Shown: in pieces, positions 21,233 through 32,236 of the stretch | Position numbering within the stretch: the stretch's first letter is position 1 | How the letters are laid out: every line of letters begins with the position of its first letter | Assembly: GCA_022494885.1 (NCBI GenBank) | Contig: JAGVSM010001257.1 | Coordinates: 248,001-312,000 of the forward strand | Source: Micrasema longulum | Lineage: Eukaryota; Arthropoda; Insecta; Trichoptera; Brachycentridae | DNA length: 64,000 nucleotides | Direction of reading: 5' to 3' | Notes under the pieces: model-generated | Told to the model about the DNA's origin: nothing | What the model saw: the letters and a program-made list of their open reading frames with translations, nothing else | The model's database searches: none | Position numbers and translations under genes: made by a program

Positions 21233-21837
21233 TATCATTGATTATAGCTTATGTATGATATTCGAAAGCATAAAAAACACGTTTTTAAAAAAACAAAACA
21301 AAGAAGCAAAAAAACAAATATTTCGGAAAATATACCATTATACATTTATTAGCACTAGTGCAAATATTCTCATTTAGTCATCCGTTTGTCATATGTTATT
21401 ATTATTATTAAAATTGCATAATTAATTATGTTATAATGAGCAGATGCCATTTTGCAATTCCCGCGACCAGTTACTTCCAGAATCTTCTCCAAGGCAAGAA
21501 CAATGGCTCTCTGTATTGAACAAAGTAAACGAATGTATCAAAAATTCAACTTGTTTAGGTACCACATGCGCGCAGCGGTCAATTCACATTATATCTACAA
21601 TACATATTTTATATGTTATACTTACATATTCTAGTGCAATGATATACTGACCTCTGTGATAAAAACGAACGGCTCCATATGTTACATCCTAAATAAATAT
21701 CTGAAATGGTCTACGTGGCACTGCGTCTTTTTAATTTTCACTGAAAATAAATACCCTTGTCTTGATATTGTTAATATCGACTGACCTGATGTATGAACTT
21801 ATAGAGACAAGAATTCACGACAAAATAAAATAGGGTG
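21233..21837. other. Non-coding DNA
   Basis: Two overlapping short + strand frames near 21444-21650 have no motif. Nothing recognised. Confidence 0.5.
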
Positions 21838-22025
21838 CTACGTTGGTTTGGATTTATTACGTAGAGCGAATGGACAGCAAAAGAATGACTAAAAAGTTTC
21901 ACGATGTGAAAGTTGGTGAATGAAAAAAACCAGAAATGCTGAGAAAGGCATGGCATGAAGGCCGAATGTCGGAATAATCGACGTGCGTGTATAAGTAGAT
22001 GTATAGATGAAGCTAATTCTGTGTC
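21838..22025 (+). pseudogene. RTE-like LINE C-terminal tail
   Basis: Begins LRWFGFI and reads CRNNRRACISRCIDEANSVS near the end, matching the RNRRACM.RCM.V.EA..VC.DR tail at 43085. In-frame stops. It runs directly into a long-form SINE-1. Confidence 0.6.
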
Positions 22026-22331
22026 TAGGCGGATAAATAATACAACTCTGTGTGTGAAATAAAACCAAAACCCTGAAAACAAAAAGGGAATCTAGCGAAG
22101 ATAAGTCCGCCACGCTGTGAATGGTTGGCGAGTTCGCGTACTATTCCTGAGGTCCTGGGTTCTGGGTGGACGTAAAATATGGATTTAAATGGTTGTTTAA
22201 ACTGTAATATTTCATCGTTCTGGACTGGCGCCAGGCTGATCATCTTCTCTATGTAATAGATTATCGATATACGCTTCATTTGCAGTGCCCTATGTACCAC
22301 TGGGCATGGAAAGGGAAATGATGATGATGAG
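22026..22331 (+). mobile_element. SINE-1, long form
   Basis: 5' extension GGCGGATAAATAATACAACT and GTGAAATAAAACCAAAACCC, then the tRNA-like head (AAGTCCGCCACGCTGTGAAT; GGTCCTGGGTTCTGGG). The body carries GGACTGGCGCCAGGCTGATC. The 3' end is CACTGGGCATGGAAAGGGAA plus ATGATGATGA. The pol III-like head lies about 75 bp inside the element. Confidence 0.7.
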
Positions 22332-22565
22332 TGTGAAATAATAAAACCCTAGTAAAAAATACCTAAATTTTCTTTTGTGACAAACTTTTTTACCAAGTGC
22401 GTTTTCTTTTGAAATTTGTATGTCTAATAATTAATATTTCCTGAAAATTTCATGAATTTATATATTATGTAAAAGGCAATGTTCGTAAATAAAGTGTAAG
22501 AAGAGCGGAGTTTCACACTTGCAAAAATAATTATATGTTTGAAAACGAATTATTTAGAGTTTTGA

Positions 22566-22945
22566 CTACTACTACTACTACCATCACGCCATTTCCCCGT
22601 AAGGGTAGGCAGAGAGAATGGACCGCCACACACGTCTATACTGGCATACAATTCAAGCCTATTCCACATTCATACATCTTGTCATACATGCCCTTCGGTT
22701 CTGTCTGCTTTTGACATGACCAGACTTAAGATTTTGGTTTATCTGATCATGCCACGTCTTCCTTGGTCATCCTCGTCTCACGTTGCCGTTCATTTTCGCC
22801 ATATATGCTTGTTTTACCATTCTTTTGTCGTCCATTAGTTCTACATGACCAAACCATCTCAGAGACCCTTTCTTAATCTTATCAATTATACTTGACTCAG
22901 ATTTACATTCTTGCCTGATTTCATCATTCGTAACCCTATATATTT
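22566..22945 (-). pseudogene. RTE-like LINE C-terminal end with (TAG)n tail
   Basis: On the reverse strand: a GWFGHVE-like start, KIN-rich middle, VNGN-like, RGRPRKTWHDQ-like, RTEGHV-like and a Y.GEMA-like end, followed by a (TAG)n microsatellite (22566-22580 on the + strand CTACTACTACTA). The reading frame is broken. Same family as 43085 and 46935. Confidence 0.6.
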
Positions 22946-23440
22946 TTAATAGAGTGATTTTGGAAGAACGGCGTTTAAAATGACAAAATAGTATAATTTA
23001 CTAAATTTTTTTTTATCAGACTGCTGCCTTTAGTCAGAGAAAAATGAAACTAAATATGAATTAAATCAAGATTTTAGTTGCGGTACATTAATCGTTCGAA
23101 ATCTAACAAAAAAATCATAAACTAAACAGCTGATCTTTTAGAGTTTCTTAAACACCGTGAAATATTATACGTGTTTATTATTAATAATCTCAAAGAGTTT
23201 TGACATTTGAGTTCTTTCTGACAACTTGAGTTTGGCCATCGTCAAGTGGTTTTGGTAAGATAACAAGACGTTAATAGCGAGAAACAGTATTTAAGTTCCC
23301 ATTTAGTTTCAAAGTTCTTTAATATTCCGCATATATAAAAGAAAAAGGCAAAATTTGGCTATTTATTTTACTCACCATTATTGATAGTTAGCCCATTAAC
23401 TTCAAAAGTATTGCTAAAGTGATTTCGTTGTGAATATTTT
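22946..23440. other. Non-coding AT-rich DNA
   Basis: Nothing recognised. Confidence 0.5.
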
Positions 23441-23745
23441 ATCATCAGTGGTGCAAAGGGCACTGCAATAGTAAACCAAATGCTGTCTAATTTGATCAAC
23501 TTTTTGATAAATGTATGGTGATCAGTCTTACAATAAAATGTTGCATTTTAAAAACCTTTAAAATCAGTATTTCACATCCACCCTGCCAGGAAACGAACCC
23601 AGTACCTCAAGAATGGTAGGCGAACGCGCCAACTACTATATAGGCATATCTTGAGTAGATTTTTTTGTCAAGATTTTTACCAGGAACAGCCATCGAGTCA
23701 ATCGAAAGCACTTCTCCAGGATTCTGATTCTATTCCATCAGAATT
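23441..23745 (-). mobile_element. SINE-1, long form, reverse
   Basis: 3' end TCATCAGTGGTGCAAAGGGC; body TGGTGATCAGTCTTACAATA; tRNA-like head (GGAAACGAACCCAGTACCTC; GGTAGGCGAACGCGCCAACT); 5' extension ACAGCCATCGAGTCAATCGA. Read on the minus strand it is a near-complete long form. Confidence 0.75.
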
Positions 23746-23996
23746 TATATATTTAATTAGACGGAAATCAAAATTTTCCATTTCTGTTATATGAAGTATT
23801 TATCAATCTTGATAAACTTTCTAAGCAATTACCATATAATTTTACAGCATAATACGAAACGAGAAGTAAGCATTTAAAATTTAAAGCAAACTTGATTTAT
23901 TAAAACAAAATTCTTTGATTTCTAACACGTCGACATTTTCTGTACAATTTTGATGATACTTTCTTATTGAATTAACTTTATTCTGATTTGTAAAGG

Positions 23997-24478
23997 GTCA
24001 TTTACATGTGGATAATACAATATATAAGACAATATTGTCTTGTCATAGCTCCGTGAACAGAACGCGAGATGATACGAAAATTTGGCCGTAGTTCACACAT
24101 GAGCGCTGCGAAAATGAATACACGATGGCGTTTATTACGAGCGAGTTCACAAAAAATATTATTTTGTATCCGCTTTATTGGGATTGTTAAAGGACGAACT
24201 AAATAATAAAAGTGACTGTTTTCGGCCTCCATTTTCGGCAGAAAAAAAGTGAGGGGGCGACTCGTACACGTCGAGCAAATCGCTATTGTCATAAGGTCCT
24301 GTCGGTACGCGGTTCACACGAGGACAATGAGCCCGCGCGCGGTGGAGGGGTAATCATTGCTCAGCGTAGAAAGCATACCCGTCTCTCTTTGTGACAATGT
24401 CTCGGAACAATGTTTTGTCCTACGAATTGCTGTTTACACAAAACAAAACAATATTGTAGTGTCCACGTGTAAACGGCT
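23997..24478. mobile_element. Element H, 482 bp with 27-bp inverted ends
   Basis: Left GTCATTTACATGTGGATAAT and right GTGTCCACGTGTAAACGGC pair over about 27 bp with five mismatches, continuing into ACAATAT on both sides. The interior is GC-richer. The overlapping frames on the two strands (24002-24292, 24212-24394) lie inside and have no motif. Superfamily not determined. Confidence 0.7.
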
Positions 24479-24854
24479 AAAAAAGTACATTTTGTAAATT
24501 TCTGCATTTAAATATTGAATATGATAGCTATTGAACCGTATTGTAGTCACTGACGTATAATAAACAGATACGTTATTCCTAAACTGGCTACGTCTATAAA
24601 TATTGCGTTTTTTTCAACAATTTGATAAAAAAAAGATAGAAATAGGGAAGTATCGCGTTTTTTTAAATAAAACTATTTTAAATAAATAAGGGTCTATGAA
24701 ATACTGTCGAGTAAAAAAAAAAACAAAATCGAGGCCCCGGGCCCCGATAGCAATGGAAAGTTAACATTTATCTTCAATTTTATCTACAAAGCAAAATTAA
24801 GTTTTCTGTATGAAAAGCAGAATATGCAAACATTTAATTCTTCTAAATATGTTC
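24479..24854. other. Non-coding DNA
   Basis: Contains AATAGGGAAGTATCGCG at about 24643, which resembles the end of the next element. Otherwise nothing. Confidence 0.45.
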
Positions 24855-25255
24855 AATAGGGAAATATCACATACTACGATTACCGATAAAAACATATAAA
24901 ATGGTTTGAGGATAATTAATTATACATTCAAAATCAAAATGGATATTGTAGAGACACGTTTTCATACGTAATTGTAAAAAAGAAATTCAATAAAAATATG
25001 TTAGTAGAAAATCGCGACGTGTTGTGACGTCAAGATTCATGAAATTTTTCTAGACAAATTTCAATGGCAGGAACAAATAAACATGAATCGTGACGTATAA
25101 GGGGCGTGGCCAATGGAATCATCGTTATTGCGGGAATTCAAAATGACAAATTCAAAAGTATTTTTTATGCTACTAATAATTAGCAAAAAATATTTTTTTT
25201 ACTGGACAGTATTTATTACACCTGTATTACTTTAAAAAAGTGATATTTCCCTATT
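24855..25255. mobile_element. Element I, 401 bp with perfect 16-bp inverted ends
   Basis: AATAGGGAAATATCAC (24855-24870) and its exact complement GTGATATTTCCCTATT (25240-25255). The interior holds GTGACGTCAAGATTCATGAA and CATGAATCGTGACGTATAAG, a short internal inverted pair. Non-coding. Confidence 0.75.
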
Positions 25256-25260
25256 ATAGG

Positions 25261-25322
25261 TTACCGAAAAAGATACTTTTAATGTTCTTGCAAATATACT
25301 CATTTTCGTACTCACATATCGG
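25261..25322. repeat. Repeat J, left-block copy
   Basis: TTACCGAAAAAGATACTTTT and TTGCAAATATACTCATTTTC, ending CATATCGG; similar to 42421-42484. Confidence 0.45.
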
Positions 25323-25598
25323 TTTTTCTTTATAGACAGTCGAAAATAACTCTGTTAACTTTTTATTGTAATTGGGGCCCAGGTTCGTTTTCATATACTA
25401 TTTCTTTATAAAGGTGTTCTACGTATTGTACTGAAAAAAATCCTGAGTGATAAGTTGCGACATTTTTTACAATGTTGCGTGCGCGATAAAACAAGTTAAC
25501 GATCTGCAAAACTAGATTATTAAATTGTCATCAAAGGGGTTTGAATCCAATACTTTTTTTAAAGATCTTGCTCCTACTCAAAATATAATTTCGAAGCT

Positions 25599-25819
25599 GA
25601 CAGAATGCATTATATTAAGTCTTATTGTATTTCAAATTACTTTTAAATATAGGTGTAAGATGTCGATTTTAAACTTTATGCTATGCCTTGAATAAAGATT
25701 AATCTTTCAAAGCTTAAAAAAAAAAAAAATAGTTGGAGAAGTAATGCGTTGAAATAATAAAAAAGCTTTAAATGAGATTATCTCGAAACTTGTTTTAATG
25801 ACTTAATGCATTCTATCAG
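25599..25819. repeat. Inverted repeat around an A-tailed segment
   Basis: CTGACAGAATGCATTATATT at the left pairs with AATGCATTCTATCAG at the right. Between them AATAAAGATTAATC is followed by a poly(A) run at about 25716-25729. Either a small fold-back element or an A-tailed insertion within one. Confidence 0.4.
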
Positions 25820-28762
25820 TAAAGCCTCGATTTATCAGCCTATCACTCTTCTGTGACTATTATTTTTTTATTATTATTTATTTTATTTAGTTCTATGATT
25901 AACAGAGTCTAATATATATTTACAACTCAATATTAACATCTATACTTATTCTAACATTATTTATCACTATTATACACTTAATATCCTAATTTATAACATT
26001 AACTGTTTCATATGTACATTTTCATTAATTATAATGAAATTACTATGATTTAACAAGAGTCTACAAAAGATACAAGATTAGATATAGGTATCTCTCTTTT
26101 TTTTAAATTATGAAATTGTATTTTTTGTAATCTTTAAATAACCATTTTCACATTAAATTTGTGAAGTAAAATTTGTATAAATATGCTGGATAAATGAAAA
26201 AAATATATACAAAAAATAATTCTCATTTCTACGCGAAGAATAAAAGTGATGCCAATACAGCAATAAATCTGTTTTACTGTATAAGAAACAGCACGAAAAT
26301 AGAACTTATAATAAAGAAAACAGATATACTGTTCTGTGGCCGATGTTTGTGTGAAAAATACAAAAACGAAAGAATAAATTCGTTCAATCAGTCGGTTATT
26401 ATAAATAAACGTGAGTATACGCTAGTTATGCGACCGGCGTATTTATGATTTTTAATTTATTTTGCTATAAGACGCTTAAATAATATTATTAGGAAAAAGA
26501 ACTAATTAATAGTATGTCTTTATGTTTTTTTTCGAATGTCTGAACTTCAGAATATTCTGTCTTTTGCTTGAAGTAACACGCTGTTACATCACCGCATGTA
26601 AAGTAATTTAGTAGCATAGCCCTTTAAGAGTCAATTAAATTAAATTTCATACAATGGTAATAAATGTCCACTCAGAAATTTAAGTAAAATAACTTATTTT
26701 AATAAATCGAAATAATTGTTTACTCATAATTTATTAAGTAACTTATAATAAATGAACGAACTGGTTTAAACGTTGTCTTTTATCGATAAATATCGTTTTT
26801 GAAGATGAAATATAGTTAAAAATAATTGTTTGGCATCCGATTTCTACATATGTTATTATGATATTGTGTTTATTTAATATAACCACCTGTTTTGCGATTT
26901 TCTAAGAATTGTTCTACCAAATAAAATTAATAACCTTGCAAAATTCAAATAATAAATATAATACGCATACTAACAATTTTTACCACAAATTTGAACACGT
27001 AAGTCATATTTCTTTTGTGTAACACGTTTTGCAACATAAATCACATTATTTTTTGCTCGTTTTTCACAACGCTTCTAATGCGTCTGTGCATTGTGTATAT
27101 ATGTACGTGTGACTATATAAATATGTAGTTGGCAAATAATATTTGGTCACATTCAAAATAAAATTTAAAAATAGTTAAGGCCCAGTTAGACCACAAAATG
27201 TCATGTTACATTTTAATTTATAAAATAATTATTGGGTTTTCGTTATAATCGACAAAATAGATTGCATGAAAAACTTAACTTAAAGGAACCCGTTTTGACA
27301 AAATATGTAAACTGTTATATTGAAACTCTACAAACATTACAAATTTTGGAGTAAAACTAGTTCCGACAGAAGAAAAATTATATGTAGAACCACAAATATG
27401 TGTTTATTATGATATGCAAATTCTATTATTCCACAAGCATATGTTTACAAAATGTTCATATACGAGTTGTGTAGTCGTGTTTCCCGTACGGTTATTTACC
27501 CAATTATCCATGTTTGTAAATAATGCGTGAGTTGTATTATTTGATTTAACGTATAAAGCTTCAAGAACAAAGCCTTTTTTACGTTGCTTCTCACCTTACG
27601 AGTATTATTCTCACTTAAATCCATTGATACAATGCTTAAACTGATTCTGTTCATTTATTCGGCGTTGTTTTTTGTCGATGACAAGGAACAGAACCTCTGC
27701 ATTTCCAGATAAAAGTATTAAATTTCTACATGTCGCGCCTCGCTATTGTCCTGTCCGAACGTGCATACAAAAGGGATACAAAACTAAATCTTTTAACAGG
27801 TAAATTATTCAGGTATTCTCCAGGGTATGAGCACGTTTATCTTACAAAGACAAAATAAAATAGATTATTTTGTTTTTCTTTTACATATTTTTTAATTTTT
27901 ATTTTTTTTATTTTCTTTTATTGAGAAATCGAACAGTACAATTACAAAGTTTTATAGTTTATACAGTTAGATATAATTCTAATGGACCAGTGAAGTTTCC
28001 ATATTAGGTATGTTATAATTATATCTAATCTTAATTCTATGGTCTAAGGTTATCAATTAAGTAGTTTAAAAATTGAAATCAAAGTAAAAAGTTATTTTTA
28101 AAAGTTCGTATAACTACTACTAACGTATTTAGATAAATGGAAATAATATAAAAGTAATTAAAAGGTAGAATTAAAATAAATAAGAATAAAAAAAACATAT
28201 ATATATTTATATGTATACATATTTAAAGGTATTTAAAAAAGAAACGACGAGAAGAAACTTTGAAAGAAATAAAAGACAATATTTAAGTTAATTAAAAAAA
28301 AAACATCTTAAAAAAATAATGACACAATTTAGTAAGAAAAGCAATATTTAATTTTTAGAAGCAATTTTAAAAGCCATTAAAAGTAGTTTGAAAATATAAA
28401 AACATGTCAAGCGTAGCTAAGAAAAAAGAAAAAATGACAAGTAATCTTTAAAATTTTGAAATTTTAAACCAAGGGTAGTTTAATTAGGTAGGGTAATTAA
28501 AGCGATATTAGCAGTAATAAAAACTTCAGTAAATAAATTGAATAAAAATAACTATATCAAAGTATGTAATGTGATGTGATGTACGAGAAAAGGGGTAAAA
28601 TGGTATATATAAATACTTAATAGGCTTTTAACGAAACAGATTTTTCTAGAATTTGAGAACGTACCTTTTGCGTATGTTTTTGCAAGCCAGTATATTTTTT
28701 CTCTTTAATTCATATTTTGGAAAAACTCATGGTCCAAAAACAAACCGCAGTAAGAAATGCTG
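25820..28762. other. 2.9 kb of very AT-rich, nearly featureless DNA
   Basis: No gene, tRNA or clear element. TTTATTATTATTTATTTTAT (25865) and TTTTTATTTTCTTTTATTG (27905) look like reversed LINE tails. The 84-codon frame 26194-26448 shows only a CGRCLC stretch and was not accepted. Confidence 0.5.
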
Positions 28763-28830
28763 ATTTTGTATAAATATATTTATTATACCAGTACCTATTT
28801 TGTATAAATATATTTATTATACCAGTACCT
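28763..28830. repeat. Perfect two-copy tandem repeat of 34 bp
   Basis: The unit from ATTTTGTATAAATATATTTA through ATACCAGTACCT occurs twice with no difference (28763-28796 and 28797-28830). This indicates a recent local duplication. Confidence 0.95.
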
Positions 28831-29347
28831 ACAGAACACTATGGCAAAAAAGATTATTACAAATTTGTGGATTTAAGTATCACTGGTCTTTTAATTCTAT
28901 AATAAATCACAATAAACTTGTACATAATTTTTGCCAATAAACTGTAATGTATGATTTCATGAATTTTGATTTTTATGTGCCATACTACCAAGTGATAGTA
29001 TTTTTAAACTTACGTCACTAATTCTATGTTTTAATCTTTTCTGTTTATATCTATATTACATCTATACAATGGACTGATATAACGTATAACAATGTGGAAT
29101 TTATTTTCAGCAGCAAAAATGCAGATCAGAACTTTCATATGAATTATTTGGTGAAAATTATTTTCGAGGGTTATATCAAGAAGTTATTTTATAATAACAA
29201 GGTAGTTTGAATTAATTATTTTTTGTTTTAAAAATTTAATAAATACATTTAAACGTTATTTTAAAAAAATACATAAATGAGATGATTAGAACGCAATTAA
29301 ATGTTTTATAAGTTTAAAAAAAAGTTATTGGTTATAAAAGAAATACT
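28831..29347. other. Non-coding AT-rich DNA
   Basis: Nothing recognised. Confidence 0.5.
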
Positions 29348-29873
29348 GAAATGCAGAATAGAAGCGGTCGGAACAGCATTTAATAAAATGAAAAATTTTC
29401 TTTGTGGTGATATTATAAACTTAAAACTGAGACAACGAATGGTCAAATGTTAAATATGGTACCCCTTACTGTACCGTGTACAGGTGTAGACTCAAGTTGA
29501 TGTTATAAACCACGTTGAAGTATTTGAAATATGGATCCACCGTAGAATGTTAAGAATATCTTGGACCGATATAATAACCAACAATGAAATATTATGTAGA
29601 GCCATATTCACCTTCGTCAAGCTCCGTAAGATACCATATTTTGGCCATGTGTTGAGAGGTGATAATATGCCATACATCAGCTTGTCATGAAAGGTAAGAT
29701 CGAGGGACGTAGAGGGGCCGGAAGAAAATAGCTTTCCTGGCTTCGAAACATCCGAGAATGGACCAGGATCAAAACTGTGAAGGAGCTGTTACACACTGCT
29801 CAGGTTAGGGAAGCTTTCTCTCAAGTTGTCGTCAACGTCGGGGGGACCCGACTTGACACGTAAAGAATAAGAA
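29348..29873 (+). pseudogene. LINE ORF2 C-terminus and 3' end (RTE-like)
   Basis: Allowing frameshifts it reads AVGTAFNKMKNFLCGDIINL, KLRQRMVKC, then VEVFEMWIHRRMLRISWTDI, TNNEILCRAI and RKIPYFGHVLRGDNM. These are the conserved C-terminal blocks of endonuclease/RT LINEs (R..F.KM...L......L..R...VKC; E.FEMW..RRMLRISWT; YLGHV.R). The 3' end CAACGTCGGGGGGACCCGAC plus GACACGTAAAGAATAAGAA resembles that of SINE-L. Multiple stops; the RT core is absent. Confidence 0.75.
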
Positions 29874-30222
29874 ATCATTTAAACAACGAATATGATTATG
29901 GCGATAAGTGATTATACGATAAGTGAAAAAACGTGTGCCCAGATAAAAAAAAATTTAAGTAAAATAATACAATTAATCGGCTTCGATAGATTAATATGAA
30001 TTATTTAACTTGATAGCCAAATATTTTTTCAAATCTTTTATTTTTCGTAATTTTCATACCTATAAAACTGTTAATATTATTATCAAGAATATTTCATATG
30101 CGTTCGAATATAAGAAGGACATGGCATTATACTAGAATTACATGAAAGACTTGTTGTGTTTATTATCCAATATTATTTAAAAAATGTTTTTATTATACCC
30201 TATCTTCAATATCACTGTCCTC
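29874..30222. other. Non-coding AT-rich DNA
   Basis: Nothing recognised. Confidence 0.5.
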
Positions 30223-30288
30223 CAGTGGCGAATGGTGATTTTATTAACAGGTATTTGTACCTACATAGAAGGTACATAATATAATGTA
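30223..30288. repeat. Repeat G, copy 2
   Basis: CAGTGGCGAATGGTGATTTT, then AACAGGTATTTGTACCTACA and TAGAAGGTACATAATATAAT, nearly the same as 11008-11092 minus a short insert. Confidence 0.55.
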
Positions 30289-31672
30289 AGTAATATATAC
30301 AATAAATTGATTTTTTTCTGTGGTTCTGTGTGATACAACAACTCTCATCCATAAAATCAACTCAAACGACGTAATTTCGTGATAAATGATATTATTTAGA
30401 TATATTATCCATTACTTTAATACATAAATCATTTTGAAAAAAATAGCACTATCAATTCAGTCGATATTGGGTATTCAATTGAAATGTCGACTGGCCGAAT
30501 TGTTCTAGAAATTAATAGAGCTAAAAACGGTCGCGTTGAGCGCCATATGTTCTGCTATATGACGCATGAAAGTAATTATGGTCTTATGTCAAAAGTACAA
30601 TCTCAAAGAAATATAGCCCTTAAGAAATAATGTTTGAAATACTGTTTTCCAAATCAAAAATCTTTAAATAATTTGTGTAATCTGCAAGTTTAATCTAGGA
30701 GGAAAAACCCGCACTGGGGTTAAGACATTCAAAATATAGTATACTTATTTGTATGAAAAAATTAGCTTAAATAATCGGCTAGTTTTTTAGCTCACCGTAG
30801 GCGTTGGGCGCGCTTTATTAATATTTATATTTATATTAGGATAAAAATACCAACGGTGGAAATGATAAAAAATAAATGGTAATTATTTATTTGTTTTTCT
30901 GTAAATAAATTTACAGCAAAACATTATTATGGTTAGTCAAATATAATGGTAAGCTACGCATAATCGCTTCCATACACGGTTCGCCCCTGCTGTCCTCTTC
31001 TCGTCGTGTTCCCTTTTTAATTTAATATTTAACAATAAATCATTTTGAGTTTTTCTCCATTCGGTCCTGTCAGAGTAAAGGCAATGGGCATAAATACTGC
31101 AGGCGGCATGCCCAGTTTAGCATATTACGTACATTATTGAAATTCAAGCCATGAACCTATTGCGGTTAGCCTTTAATTGAAAAAAGGAGTCTAACTCATA
31201 AATAATTGTGTTTATTATATCTGCAAAGTATTATCTGTGAAGAATTACTGAGAAAATCTAGGACCTGCCTACGTAATTTTTCATTTACCGCGCATTATCA
31301 CAAATAAGCGTTTAGAAACAAAAAACACTTGTAAATAGTTTTGATATTTTACAACTTATAAATTCTAGGTAACAATACCTACATAATACTGTGAATAATA
31401 TTAAGGATGTTCGTGTTTGATAAATGAAAAAAACTTTAGAATTCCATTCAAGACCACCAGCGCAACGGTGCTATTCTGAACCGCTCTTGTGGCCGTAGAA
31501 AACACCTTTATCTCGCGTATTTACATACAAAATGAAAGCTTTTTCTACAGCCGCGATAGCGTTTGGAATGTCACCCCAGATTAACAGAGATGTACTTTCT
31601 ATACAAAATCCATTCAAACTATGCCCAAATAGATGCGTAGGTTTTCACGGTCACTGTTATCAATATATTATG
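30289..31672. other. Unassigned non-coding DNA
   Basis: No repeat inside the window. Somewhat less AT-rich at 30950-31130 and 31460-31660. No gene supported. Confidence 0.5.
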
Positions 31673-32236
31673 TACATTGAGGTATATAACTAAAGTAAAA
31701 ATGAGCGTTCGAAATATGTTCCCTCAACCTGCGGCCAGTTGGCATATATTTGAAAGAACGGACTTAAGTCTATTGCGAGCGCTCACCGGCTACTTTTCTC
31801 CTCGCAATCACTAAAATGTCTATATGTACGCTAAGATACTGCACAAATCGATCTGAAAAAGCGATGGTATAACCTTTCACCGCTAAGTAATGTTTTTATC
31901 AATACTTGTTTAAAATAGCCATTTTGATGTTGAAAAACGTTTTATTAATATGTTACCAGCTATCTCCTGTCTTTGTCCTGCTCAGTCGGGCGTATGGTGA
32001 AACGATAAACAAAGGTGACGCGTATGCGGAAGGGAGTGACACACTGAATTGAACTTACAGTAGACCGATGTACTCAGTACGTGCTTTTTACTGTACTACT
32101 TGTTTTGCTCGTCAAAGTCGACGTGATATGACGTGACGATACTTGCTCCCTCTGCTGGTCATTCCTTTTTTTTGGGGACGACTTTTTAGCTCGGATTTGT
32201 ATCGAGTGTTATCTCTATATATTATATATCAATGTA
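31673..32236. mobile_element. Repeat K, copy 1 (about 560 bp)
   Basis: Well-conserved repeat whose second copy is at 54290-54870. Shared blocks include ATGAGCGTTCGAAATATG, CAACCTGCGGCCA, GCGATGGTATAACCTTTCAC, GTGAAACGATAAACAAAGGT and GACGCGTATGCGGAAGGGAG. The ends TACATTGA and TCAATGTA form a short inverted repeat. No long frame is shared by both copies, so probably a non-autonomous transposon rather than a gene. Confidence 0.75.

Noticed and set aside
24002..24394. Open frames on both strands
   Set aside because: Inside element H; GC-richer DNA leaves frames open by chance.
26194..26448. 84-codon + strand frame with CGRCLC
   Set aside because: AT-rich lysine/asparagine/isoleucine composition expected by chance, no promoter or splice signals, cysteine spacing does not fit a known zinc finger.
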